Shown here: positions 1 through 6,635 of the stretch, one piece after another
Layout of the letters: each line of letters opens with the position of its first letter
Numbering within the stretch: position 1 is the stretch's first letter
NCBI GenBank assembly: GCA_031282095.1
Contig: JAITEJ010000113.1
Span: 1-9,596 of the forward strand
Length of the DNA stretch: 9,596 nt
DNA from: Clostridiales bacterium
GTDB lineage: Bacteria; Bacillota_A; Clostridia; Christensenellales; CAG-917
Reading direction: 5' to 3'
The notes under the pieces: generated by a model
Database searches by the model: none
What the model saw: the letters and a program-made list of their open reading frames with translations, nothing else
What the model was told of the DNA's origin: nothing
Translations under genes and position numbers: made by a program

Positions 1-1
1 G

Positions 2-7
2 TATAAT
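2..7 (+). promoter_or_regulatory. -10 box of promoter for the first gene
   Basis: A perfect TATAAT stands at 2-7, 37 bases before the start codon at 45. The -35 element would lie outside the window, so only half of the promoter can be seen. Transcription would begin near position 14, giving a leader of about 30 bases that contains the AGGAG ribosome binding site at 31-35. Confidence 0.5.
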
Positions 8-44
8 AGTAAATGTATAAAACACGCACGAGGAGATTACGTTT

Positions 45-1436
45 ATGCAATTTTTAAACGACATCTACGCCAAGCTGACGGAGCTTACCGCAAAGATTGA
101 AAATTTTGAGGTCGGCGGCTTCTTTATCGGTTTGGTAATAGCCATTGCGGCGATATTCCTTATCATCGCCCTTTGCAGCATAGGGAACAAGGCAACTAAG
201 CTTAAATCCGCATCGAGAAGAATTTCAAAATATATCGCAAACTCTCCGGACGGCATAATCGACGACGAAAACGTGGAAGATTTTGAGATCGCCTGCATAA
301 ATAAAAGTCCTAAGACGGTTAAACTTCAGTGGGCGGCGTTCATGGAACAGCGTTTCGGTTATCCTAGCGAGTTCGTGAGCGAAAAGGCCTGCTACAAGCG
401 CCCCAAAGTTCTTTATGCACGGGAATTCGGCGTTTCTCTTTTCAACGCCGTTTTGGTGGTTCTCATAGGCGCCTATTTCATTTTGGGCATCGCGAGTGAA
501 AAGGGTACGCTTGAGGAAGTCCTCACCAATTCCATTTACGCGGTAATCGCCGGCGCGGTTTTAAGTTTCGTTCTCGTCCTCATCGGCAGACTTAACGTAA
601 ACGCGTGCCTTAAGGCGTTCTACAAGATGCAGGACGACTTGGACACCGCCGTTATGCTGCAGAACCTCAAGGCGGTCGAGCCCTCAAACGAAGAGCTTTC
701 GACGGCGTCCAAAGAAATTGAAGAGGTCATCGGCGGTGCGGTCGCGAAGTATCCGAAGAGTGAAACCGAGGAGGAATACCGCCGCGGAATTACCATAAAT
801 AATAACATCTACATCGATCGCAACAATAATGTTGCGACGGAGGAGGTCAAGCCGGAACCCGCGCCTGTCCGTGACACGGCGGCTTCCGACTATGTCGACG
901 GTCTTTATGACGACGACGAGGCGGAAGTTCTTGCCGACGAGGTCGTGATAACCGATACCGCCGACTATATAGAAGGCGTCTATGACGACGACGATGTAGC
1001 CACATTAGAAGACGAGGACAACTCAAATTTTACGGTGGCGGAGAGCGATAAGGAAACGGTCGCAGACTCCGCCGAAATCAAGGAAGATGTTTCCGCATCA
1101 GACGAAATTGAAGAGGTGTCCGAGCTTGATTCGGCGTCTGTCGTCACGGTGTCCGAGCTTACGCCGGCGCCTGTCGTCAAGGCGTCCGAGCCTGTGCCGG
1201 CGCCCGTCGTCGAAAAGGAAAAACCCCCGAAGTTCGCAAAGCTTCCGCCGTTCATGGATTATCTGTTGACGACGCATACTAAGAGAAGCACTTACATCGC
1301 GATCACGAGGGTTTTGATAGGTGCGTATTTCAGTGCCGCCGATCCGCGCGATAAGGTGATATTGAAAAACTGCCTATATACGATGTTGAAGATCCTTACG
1401 CGTCCGGAGTTCATGAATCCGAGCTCCAACACATAA
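45..1436 (+). CDS. Hypothetical three-helix membrane protein with acidic repeat tail
   Basis: I do not recognise this 463-residue protein. AGGAG at 31-35 lies 9 bases before the ATG, so the start is well supported. Predicted membrane helices lie at about 25-46, 129-149 and 163-182. The basic stretch after helix 1 (Lys49-Lys62) argues for a cytoplasmic loop of about 80 residues, a short outside loop between helices 2 and 3, and a cytoplasmic C-terminus. This is the layout of MotA/TolQ/ExbB proteins, but the Thr/Pro motifs of that family are not apparent, so the likeness is in topology only. Residues 200-400 are low-complexity and acidic. They hold two copies of DY[VI][DE]G[LV]YDDD (282-291, 307-316) and three 11-residue VSEL/ASEP-xxPAPVV repeats (358-390). 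A compact, apparently folded C-terminal segment follows (about 400-455, from FMDYLL). The gene ends in TAA and is followed by an intrinsic terminator, so it is probably the last gene of its transcript. Confidence 0.85.
   Translation: MQFLNDIYAKLTELTAKIENFEVGGFFIGLVIAIAAIFLIIALCSIGNKATKLKSASRRISKYIANSPDGIIDDENVEDFEIACINKSPKTVKLQWAAFMEQRFGYPSEFVSEKACYKRPKVLYAREFGVSLFNAVLVVLIGAYFILGIASEKGTLEEVLTNSIYAVIAGAVLSFVLVLIGRLNVNACLKAFYKMQDDLDTAVMLQNLKAVEPSNEELSTASKEIEEVIGGAVAKYPKSETEEEYRRGITINNNIYIDRNNNVATEEVKPEPAPVRDTAASDYVDGLYDDDEAEVLADEVVITDTADYIEGVYDDDDVATLEDEDNSNFTVAESDKETVADSAEIKEDVSASDEIEEVSELDSASVVTVSELTPAPVVKASEPVPAPVVEKEKPPKFAKLPPFMDYLLTTHTKRSTYIAITRVLIGAYFSAADPRDKVILKNCLYTMLKILTRPEFMNPSSNT
1116..1214 (+). 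repeat. Three tandem 33-bp coding repeats
   Basis: Three in-frame 33-base units encode VSELDSASVVT, VSELTPAPVVK and ASEPVPAPVVE (residues 358-390). Units 2 and 3 are close at the DNA level (gtgtccgagcttacgccggc against gcgtccgagcctgtgccggc). The Pro/Ala/Val-rich product is probably an extended spacer between the acidic region and the C-terminal segment. Such arrays often vary in copy number by slippage. Confidence 0.75.
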
Positions 1437-1473
1437 GTTCCTTTAGGTCTGCCAAACCGCAATAAAAGCTTAT

Positions 1474-1508
1474 ATCCCCCGCCGTGCAAGGCGGGGGATT
1501 TTTCTTTT
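1474..1508 (+). terminator. Intrinsic terminator after the membrane protein gene
   Basis: A perfect 10-bp stem, ATCCCCCGCC (1474-1483) with GGCGGGGGAT (1490-1499), encloses the loop GTGCAA and runs straight into TTTTCTTTT. It lies 38 bases past the TAA of the preceding gene. It separates that gene from trmL, which has its own promoter downstream. Confidence 0.93.
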
Positions 1509-1570
1509 AAGTAAAACGGCGTGCTTCTTCGAATCCGCATAAAAAATTTTTTGCACGGGCTTTTATTTGA

Positions 1571-1599
1571 TTGAATTATAACAATTTTAGTTGTATAAT
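1571..1599 (+). promoter_or_regulatory. Sigma-A promoter of trmL
   Basis: TTGAAT (1571-1576) and TATAAT (1594-1599) are separated by exactly 17 bases, which is close to the sigma-70/sigma-A consensus. Transcription should start near 1606, which rules out a translation start upstream of that point and supports the ATG at 1637. The spacer and -10 box contain an imperfect dyad (TTATAACAA, then TTGTATAA) that could be an operator, although AT-rich promoters form such dyads readily. Confidence 0.8.
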
Positions 1600-1617
1600 A
1601 ACTATAGTCTTGCTGAC

Positions 1618-1622
1618 GGAGG
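1618..1622 (+). promoter_or_regulatory. Likely ribosome binding site of trmL, long spacing
   Basis: GGAGG at 1618-1622 is the only strong Shine-Dalgarno match before the ATG at 1637. Its 14-base spacing is longer than usual. A weaker GAGG lies at 1632-1635, almost touching the start codon. The start at 1637 is chosen mainly because MFNIVLVEPEIPQNTGN is the expected N-terminus of the family. Confidence 0.45.
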
Positions 1623-1636
1623 TTTTCGGTCGAGGT

Positions 1637-2125
1637 ATGTTTAATATCGTTCTCGTAGAGCCGGAAATTCCTCAAAATACCGGCAACATAGCAAGAACGT
1701 GCGCCGCAACCGGCTCGCGTTTGCACTTAGTGGAACCGTTAGGCTTCGACATTTCCGAAAAAGCGGTCAGGCGCGCCGGGTTGGACTACTGGGACGCGGT
1801 GAATATTACCGTATACGGCGGTTTGAATGAGTTCTTCTCTGAGAACGCAGGCTCGCGGTTTTTTTTCGCATCCACGAAAGCGGCAAAACGGTACGATACC
1901 GCCGATTACCGCGACGGCGATTTTCTTGTTTTCGGCAAGGAAACTAAGGGATTGCCCGAACGCCTGCTGAGCGCGAACTATGACATGACGGTGCGCATAC
2001 CTATGTTGGGAGAAACCCGTTCTCTCAATCTGTCGAACGCGGTCGCGATATTGCTCTATGAAGCTATGCGCCGCACGGATTTTACGGGTCTAAAGTCCGC
2101 GGGCGCGTTAACAAATCCGCGATAG
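1637..2125 (+). CDS. trmL: tRNA (cytidine(34)-2'-O)-methyltransferase TrmL
   Basis: This 162-residue SPOUT-class methyltransferase (TrmL/YibK/CspR family) is known to transfer a methyl group from S-adenosylmethionine to the 2'-OH of the wobble base (C34 or modified U34) of tRNA-Leu isoacceptors. The N-terminus LVEPEIPQNTGNIARTCAATG (6-26) is characteristic. The SAM-binding trefoil knot is seen as LVFGKETKGLP (97-107), RIPMLGETRSLNLSNAVAI (120-138) and a closing helix. Its length matches the family norm of about 155-165. The frame is open back to a TTG at 1571, but that codon lies inside the -35 box of the promoter, so 1637 is the real start. The gene is probably transcribed alone: a terminator precedes it and a 239-bp gap follows before the next gene. 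Related SpoU enzymes share the fold, but the short single-domain form without an extra RNA-binding domain fits TrmL best. Confidence 0.94.
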   Translation: MFNIVLVEPEIPQNTGNIARTCAATGSRLHLVEPLGFDISEKAVRRAGLDYWDAVNITVYGGLNEFFSENAGSRFFFASTKAAKRYDTADYRDGDFLVFGKETKGLPERLLSANYDMTVRIPMLGETRSLNLSNAVAILLYEAMRRTDFTGLKSAGALTNPR

Positions 2126-2364
2126 GAATAACGCATGGCTTTTTAACCGATTTGTTGCGTTTCCGTTTTATTTCGGGAAGCGAACGAAATCTCCCGTCGA
2201 AAAATCCGCACCGAATTTATTGCGGACAGACTGACCGCCGTTGCAGGCGGTTGAACGGGACGGGAAACCGTTTTCAATATAAAAATTAAAAGCGGCGGAT
2301 TGAATAACGAAAAATTTATCCGCGGCGTTATATCGAAGCGCGAGCGCTTCCAAGGAGTAAAAAC
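2126..2364 (+). other. Structured leader/intergenic region before pgk-tpi
   Basis: There is no gene in these 239 bases. I find no sigma-A promoter with acceptable spacing; TTGAAC (2251) with TATAAA (2278) has a 21-base spacer, which is too long. Small dyads are present: CCGCC (2235-2239) with GGCGG (2246-2250); TTGAACGG (2251-2258) with CCG..TTCAA (2268-2277, two bases bulged); and GAAGCG (2335-2340) with CGCTTC (2345-2350), which ends just before the pgk ribosome binding site. They may form leader structure, but nothing matches a riboswitch that I recognise. Confidence 0.3.
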
Positions 2365-4461
2365 ATGAAGAAAACCATCAGAGACATCAGCGTAAAAGGC
2401 AAAAAATGTTTAGTCAGGCTTGACCTGAACGTACCTATCGCGGACGGCGTGATAACCGATGAGAACAGGATCAACGGCGCGTTGCCCACCGTTAAATATT
2501 TATTGGAAAACGGCGCTAAGGTCATTTTATGTTCTCATTTAGGGCGTCCCGACGGCAAGGTAAAGCCGGAGTTTTCATTAAAACCCGTCGCGGACAGGCT
2601 TAACGAACTTTTAGACGGCAAGCTTACTTTCGCCTCGGACGTTATCGGGGATTCCGCCAAATCCGCGGTAGCCGCGCTTAAGGACGGCGAAGCGGTGTTG
2701 TTGGAGAACGTGCGTTTCCACAAGGAGGAGGAGCTTTGCGCGAGCGTTTGCGGAAAGACACTCGCGGAGTATGCTAAGGACGCGGCTAAGGTCAAGGTCA
2801 AAAAGCTTATAAAGGAAGGCGCGGTCGCCAAAGCGGACGAGAAGGCGGCCGTTAAAGCCGAAGCCGCCAAGATAACTCAGGCGGATTTCGACGACGCCGA
2901 GGTAAAGGTCAAAAAGTTCTGCGCCGCGCTTGCCGAATTCGCGGAAATATACGTCAACGACGCGTTCGGTACCGCCCACCGCGCTCACTGTTCTACCGCG
3001 GGCATAGTCCTTTACGGTTTCGTCAAAGACGCCGTGTCCGGCTTCCTCATCGAGAAAGAACTGGCGTTTTTAGGCGGAGCATTGGAAAATCCCAAGCGTC
3101 CCTTCGTGGCGATTTTGGGCGGCGCAAAGGTCAGCGATAAAATTAAGGTTATAGACAACCTTATCGAAAAGGTGGACGCTCTTCTCATCGGCGGCGGCAT
3201 GGCGTATACGTTTAAAAAGGCGTTGGGCTTTGAGGTCGGTAACTCAATATGCGAGTCAGATAAGGTGGATTTAGCGGCGGGTCTGTTGAAAAAAGCCGAG
3301 GAGAAGGGGGTCAAACTGCTCATTCCGTCCGATAACGTTGCGGCGAACGATTTCGCAAACGCCACGGAGATTGTAACCGTAGGCGACAATATTCCCGCCG
3401 GATTCATGGGCATGGACATCGGGCCTAAAACCGTCAGGGAATATGCCAAAGTCATAGCTAAGGCTAAAACGGTGGTTTGGAACGGACCCATGGGAGTGTT
3501 CGAGCAGGAAAAGTTCGCCGTAGGCACCAAAGCCGTGGCGGAGGCTCTTTCTAAAACCAACGCCGTTACGATAATCGGCGGCGGCGACAGCGCGGCGGCA
3601 GTCGTGCAACTTGGCTACGGCGATAAAGTAACTCATATTTCCACCGGCGGCGGCGCAAGCTTGGAATTTTTAGAAGGCAAGGCGCTTCCCGGCATAGAAT
3701 GTCTTAACGAAAAACGCAGGGCTATTATCGCCGGTAACTGGAAAATGAACAATACCGTCGCGCAGACGCAAACCCTCGTAAAGGAGCTTATTCCTCTCGT
3801 CAAGGACGCGGATTGCGACGTAGTGATTTGCGCGCCGTACACATCCCTTGCGGCGGCGGTGAAACTGACCAAGAATACGAACATAAAGGTCGGCGCGGAA
3901 AATGTGCATTGGGCGGCTAAAGGCGCGTTTACGGGAGAAATCTCCGCGGAAATGCTCAAGGAATTAGGCGTCGAGTACGTCATAGTCGGTCACAGCGAAA
4001 GACGTCAGTTCTTCGGAGAAACCGACGCAACCGTGAATTTGCGCGCCAAAGCAGCCCTGGCAAAAGGTCTGAAGCCCATAATCTGCGTCGGCGAGCTGCT
4101 TTCGGAGCGCGAGGAAGGAAAGACCGAAGAAGTCGTAGTGCGTCAAACCGTAGCGGCGTTTAAAGATATTCCCGAATCGGAGCTTTATAACACCGTGATC
4201 GCATATGAACCCGTTTGGGCGATAGGCACGGGCAAGACCGCCACCGCCAAAGATGCCAACGAAACTATAAAGGTCATAAGAAACGCTATGGAGGCGCTTT
4301 ACGGCGCCAAAGCCGCCGAAGCAAAAGTTCGCATTCAATACGGCGGCAGCATGAATCCAAAGAACGCGACGGAGCTTATGTCGGAGTCGGAAATTGACGG
4401 CGGGTTGATCGGCGGAGCTTCTTTGAAAGCTGAGGACTTCTCACGCGTAGTGAACTTTTAG
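2365..4461 (+). CDS. pgk-tpiA: Bifunctional phosphoglycerate kinase / triosephosphate isomerase fusion
   Basis: One 698-residue cytoplasmic glycolytic protein. Residues 1-449 are phosphoglycerate kinase (1,3-bisphosphoglycerate + ADP to 3-phosphoglycerate + ATP). Residues 450-698 are triosephosphate isomerase (dihydroxyacetone phosphate to glyceraldehyde 3-phosphate). Kinase motifs: DLNVP (20-24), Arg35, SHLGRP (57-62), [10 protein letters not shown] with Arg117, [10 protein letters not shown] (199-208), GGAKVSDK (252-259), WNGPMGVFE (372-380) and GGGDSA (405-410). Isomerase motifs: AGNWKMN with Asn458 and Lys460, VGHSERR with His543, [13 protein letters not shown] with catalytic Glu615, and YGGSMNP (659-665). 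All active-site residues that I can place are present, so both halves should be active. AAGGAG at 2352-2357 is well spaced from the ATG. The halves join directly ([14 protein letters not shown]) without linker, stop or internal start codon. The kinase half is about 55 residues longer than usual because of an insertion at about 133-188. PGK-TIM fusion is known in Thermotoga maritima, where it depends on frameshifting; here the frame is continuous. Confidence 0.97.
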   Translation: MKKTIRDISVKGKKCLVRLDLNVPIADGVITDENRINGALPTVKYLLENGAKVILCSHLGRPDGKVKPEFSLKPVADRLNELLDGKLTFASDVIGDSAKSAVAALKDGEAVLLENVRFHKEEELCASVCGKTLAEYAKDAAKVKVKKLIKEGAVAKADEKAAVKAEAAKITQADFDDAEVKVKKFCAALAEFAEIYVNDAFGTAHRAHCSTAGIVLYGFVKDAVSGFLIEKELAFLGGALENPKRPFVAILGGAKVSDKIKVIDNLIEKVDALLIGGGMAYTFKKALGFEVGNSICESDKVDLAAGLLKKAEEKGVKLLIPSDNVAANDFANATEIVTVGDNIPAGFMGMDIGPKTVREYAKVIAKAKTVVWNGPMGVFEQEKFAVGTKAVAEALSKTNAVTIIGGGDSAAAVVQLGYGDKVTHISTGGGASLEFLEGKALPGIECLNEKRRAIIAGNWKMNNTVAQTQTLVKELIPLVKDADCDVVICAPYTSLAAAVKLTKNTNIKVGAENVHWAAKGAFTGEISAEMLKELGVEYVIVGHSERRQFFGETDATVNLRAKAALAKGLKPIICVGELLSEREEGKTEEVVVRQTVAAFKDIPESELYNTVIAYEPVWAIGTGKTATAKDANETIKVIRNAMEALYGAKAAEAKVRIQYGGSMNPKNATELMSESEIDGGLIGGASLKAEDFSRVVNF
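2761..2928 (+). other. Lys/Ala-rich insertion within the kinase domain
   Basis: Ordinary phosphoglycerate kinases have about 13-16 residues between RFHKEEE and [14 protein letters not shown]; here there are about 70. The extra part (residues 133-188) is flanked by LAEYA (133-137) and LAEFA (189-193), and contains a degenerate repeat, [10 protein letters not shown] (139-148) and [10 protein letters not shown] (176-185). It is highly charged, frame-preserving and predicted helical. It falls in the N-terminal, 3-phosphoglycerate-binding domain. Confidence 0.8.
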
Positions 4462-4473
4462 GATATATACGGG

Positions 4474-4503
4474 TTGCGATACGCTGCCGTGAAGTGTGAT
4501 AAT
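4474..4503 (+). promoter_or_regulatory. Probable promoter of gpmI
   Basis: TTGCGA (4474-4479) is separated by 18 bases from GATAAT (4498-4503), which is preceded by the extended -10 element TGT. Transcription would start near 4510, exactly where the first GC-rich hairpin begins. gpmI could therefore be expressed independently of pgk-tpi, with a leader of about 109 bases. Confidence 0.5.
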
Positions 4504-4509
4504 ACGCCC

Positions 4510-4532
4510 TTGCCCGCGCAATGCGCGGGCAA
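4510..4532 (+). other. GC-rich hairpin 1 in the tpi-gpmI gap
   Basis: A perfect 10-bp inverted repeat, TTGCCCGCGC (4510-4519) and GCGCGGGCAA (4523-4532), encloses the loop AAT. It is followed by ATTAATAAG rather than a T run, so it is a poor intrinsic terminator. It could act as a 3'-end stabiliser for the pgk-tpi transcript or as a 5' cap hairpin for the gpmI transcript. Confidence 0.7.
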
Positions 4533-4570
4533 ATTAATAAGACTGTAACTTAATTTACAATAACGGTACG

Positions 4571-4594
4571 GCTTGGGCGCATACGCGCCCAAGC
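4571..4594 (+). other. GC-rich hairpin 2 just before the gpmI ribosome binding site
   Basis: A perfect 10-bp inverted repeat, GCTTGGGCGC (4571-4580) and GCGCCCAAGC (4585-4594), encloses the loop ATAC. It ends 10 bases before the AGGAGG (4605-4610) of gpmI. There is no T run, so this is a leader structure and not a terminator. It leaves the ribosome binding site exposed. Confidence 0.75.
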
Positions 4595-4618
4595 GCTTAT
4601 CGACAGGAGGAAATTATA

Positions 4619-6190
4619 ATGGGTAAAAAGACGAGATTTTCCGCAATGATTATTTTGGACGGTTTCGGTTATTCTAAGGCGACGGACGGAAACGCGATAC
4701 GCAAGCAGGGTATTCCAAATATCCGCGCGTTGAAGGAGAGATACCCCCATTCGCTTTTGGGCGCAAGCGGTATGGATGTCGGACTTCCCGACGGACAGAT
4801 GGGCAACAGCGAAGTCGGCCACCTTAATATCGGCGCGGGGCGTATCGTTTATCAGGATTTCACGCGTATATCGAAGTCGATAACGGACGGCGATTTTTTC
4901 ACGAACGAGGTTTTTTTAAGGGCGGTAGAGAATGCCAAACGACCCGGAAAAAAGCTGCACCTGATTGGATTGTTGGGACCCGGCGGCGTACACAGCCACA
5001 TCGATCACCTGTACGCGCTGCTGAAGCTCGCCAAAGACCGCGAGGTGCCGGAAGTTTATGTGCATTGCTTCCTTGACGGACGCGATTTGCCTCCGTGTTC
5101 CGCATCCGCGATCATAGGCGAACTTGAGAAAAAGATGAAGGAGATAGGCACGGGTAAAATCGCCTCGGTCGTCGGGCGCTATTACGCTATGGATCGCGAT
5201 AATCGTTGGGACAGAGTGAAACGCGCTTACGATCTTTTAACGTACGGCAACGGCATAAGCGAGACGTCGGCGGTCGAAGCGGTGTTGAAGAGTTATATGA
5301 ACAACGTTTCCGACGAATTTGTCCTGCCTACCGTAATCGTAAGTCCGGAAACGGTTCCCGGGCTTGAAAAACCTTTCAACAAACCGATAGGAGTCGTCGG
5401 CGCGGAGGATTCCATAATCTTCTATAACTTCCGACCCGACCGCGCCCGTGAAATCACGCGGGCGTTTACGGAAGAGAGCTTTGACGGTTTTGAACGTTTT
5501 ACGGGATATTTGAAACCCGTATACGTCTGCTTGACGAGATACGACGATACCTTCAGCAATGTGGAAGTTGCGTTTAAGCCGCAGTCGCTTAAAAATACGT
5601 TAGGGGAATATATCGCGTCGCAAGGTTTGAAACAATTGCGAATTGCCGAGACCGAAAAATACGCGCACGTGACGTTTTTCTTTAACGGCGGATCGGAAAT
5701 TCCGAACGAAGGCGAAACAAGAGAAATGATAAATTCTCCGAAAGTCGCGACCTATGACTTGAAACCGTCGATGAGCGCGTACGAAGTGACGGAAAGGGCG
5801 GTTGAGCTTATTTTATCCAAAGAATTCGATGCCGTGATTCTCAACTTTGCCAACTGCGATATGGTGGGGCATACCGGTTCTATGAATGCGGCGGTTCAAG
5901 CCGTGGGCGTAGTGGACGAGTGCGTGAAAAAAGTGATAACCGCCGTTCAGAAGGTGGGCGGCACAGCTATAATAACCGCCGATCACGGCAACGCCGATAA
6001 GATGACGGACATAGACGGCTCGATCTTTACGGCGCACAGCACCAACCCCGTCCCCGTTATCGTCGTGGATACTCATAAAAAACGTGAAATCAGAGACGGC
6101 GGCAAGCTCTGCGATCTCGCTCCGACGATGCTGGAACTTATGGGTTTGCCCGTTCCCCCGGAAATGAGCGGTAAATCTTTACTGAAATAG
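4619..6190 (+). CDS. gpmI: 2,3-bisphosphoglycerate-independent phosphoglycerate mutase
   Basis: This 523-residue cytoplasmic metalloenzyme (usually two Mn ions; alkaline phosphatase superfamily) interconverts 3-phosphoglycerate and 2-phosphoglycerate through a phosphoserine intermediate. Length fits the family (about 510-515). By comparison with the Geobacillus enzyme, the metal and catalytic residues are all present: Asp14 (LDGFG), nucleophile Ser64 (MGNSEVGHLNIGAG), Asp414 and His418 (NCDMVGHTG), Asp455 and His456 (TADHGNAD), and His473 (TAHSTNPVP). Substrate-binding motifs GGVHSH (122-127), DGRD (153-156) and FRPDRARE (271-278) are also present. A small variation is Cys413, where most members have Pro. 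An AGGAGG at 4605-4610, 8 bases before the ATG, predicts strong translation. The gene follows pgk-tpi on the same strand, and its product acts on the 3-phosphoglycerate made by the fusion enzyme. It ends in TAG, facing the convergent sbcC. Confidence 0.97.
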   Translation: MGKKTRFSAMIILDGFGYSKATDGNAIRKQGIPNIRALKERYPHSLLGASGMDVGLPDGQMGNSEVGHLNIGAGRIVYQDFTRISKSITDGDFFTNEVFLRAVENAKRPGKKLHLIGLLGPGGVHSHIDHLYALLKLAKDREVPEVYVHCFLDGRDLPPCSASAIIGELEKKMKEIGTGKIASVVGRYYAMDRDNRWDRVKRAYDLLTYGNGISETSAVEAVLKSYMNNVSDEFVLPTVIVSPETVPGLEKPFNKPIGVVGAEDSIIFYNFRPDRAREITRAFTEESFDGFERFTGYLKPVYVCLTRYDDTFSNVEVAFKPQSLKNTLGEYIASQGLKQLRIAETEKYAHVTFFFNGGSEIPNEGETREMINSPKVATYDLKPSMSAYEVTERAVELILSKEFDAVILNFANCDMVGHTGSMNAAVQAVGVVDECVKKVITAVQKVGGTAIITADHGNADKMTDIDGSIFTAHSTNPVPVIVVDTHKKREIRDGGKLCDLAPTMLELMGLPVPPEMSGKSLLK

Positions 6191-6243
6191 ATATACATTT
6201 CTTTGCGTACGCAATTAAATCTTCAAATCGTCTCCGGCAAATT

Positions 6244-6306
6244 TGCGCGGCATATCGACGTGACATTAGGGTATTTTACCTAAATGTCACGTCGATATGC
6301 CGCGCA
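6244..6306. repeat. 63-bp inverted repeat with 24-bp perfect arms
   Basis: Bases 6244-6267 are perfectly complementary to 6283-6306 over 24 bp. The stem continues, with single-base bulges, through GGTA/TACC to a TTT loop at 6274-6276. It lies between the convergent gpmI and sbcC genes. The outermost 14 bp of the right arm (6293-6306) are also the beginning of the adjacent 102-bp repeat. It may work as a bidirectional transcription block, although no T run follows directly, or be the end of a small mobile repeat. Confidence 0.85.
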
Positions 6307-6496
6307 TTGTCTTTTTGTTTAAGACGTTTTTATGAAATTTTAACGCGCGAGTCTCCGAGTCAAACCGCATACTTCGGGAACATGGCGATCTTGACGATAT
6401 GCCGCGCATTGTCTTTTTGTTTAAGGCGTTTTTGTGAAATTTTAACGCGTAAATTTCCGAGTCAAACCGCATACTTCGGGAGTATGGCGACCTTAC
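6293..6496. repeat. Two tandem copies of a 102-bp intergenic repeat
   Basis: Copy 1 (6293-6394) and copy 2 (6395-6496) both begin CGATATGCCGCGCATTGTC and align without gaps. I count 11 differences in 102 bases (about 89% identity), 10 of them transitions. Each copy holds a conserved small hairpin, CCGAGT with AC-T-TTCGG minus one bulged base (6355-6377; 6457-6479). Because 102 is divisible by three, the minus strand stays open across both copies, giving a 34-residue peptide repeat (core MRFDSE..ALKFHKN.LNKKTMRG). Four of the six changes in that reading alter the residue, so a coding role is unlikely. It resembles an interspersed intergenic repeat family. Confidence 0.85.
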
Positions 6497-6635
6497 GGTA
6501 ACTCAATAAATAAAAGATACTATAAATAAAACGATCCGGCGCAGTATCGATATAAAAACCGAACATCGTATAGTGTATTTTTATTTCTATGTTATTGCCG
6601 TAGGTTTTTCTTCGGTTATGCATTTAAGCTCACGC
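6497..6635. other. AT-rich intergenic remainder between gpmI and sbcC
   Basis: These 139 bases contain no gene that I can support. They are AT-rich and include the palindrome TATCGATA (6545-6552). On the minus strand, a weak dyad CGAT (6532-6535) with ATCG (6546-6549) is followed by a T-rich run and might help end the sbcC transcript, but it is too short to call a terminator. Confidence 0.4.

Noticed and set aside
1571..1636. Upstream extension of trmL from a TTG at 1571
   Set aside because: The TTG is part of the -35 box and lies before the predicted transcription start near 1606. The family N-terminus begins at the ATG at 1637.
2105..2165. Possible terminator after trmL: AACAAATC (2110-2117) with GATTTGTT (2149-2156)
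   Set aside because: It is only 8 AT-rich pairs with a 31-base loop, the stem overlaps the stop codon, and there is no proper T run. It is too weak to call.
6293..6496. CRISPR array
   Set aside because: There are only two adjacent 102-bp units with no unique spacers between short repeats, and no cas genes are present.
6287..6501. Small proteins on either strand inside the 6.3-6.5 kb repeats
   Set aside because: They have no ribosome binding sites, and the changes between copies are mostly amino-acid-altering. They are better explained as chance frames in a non-coding repeat.
6532..6549. Minus-strand terminator candidate after sbcC
   Set aside because: The CGAT/ATCG stem is only 4 bp, with a poorly paired interior. 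The T-rich run alone is not enough.
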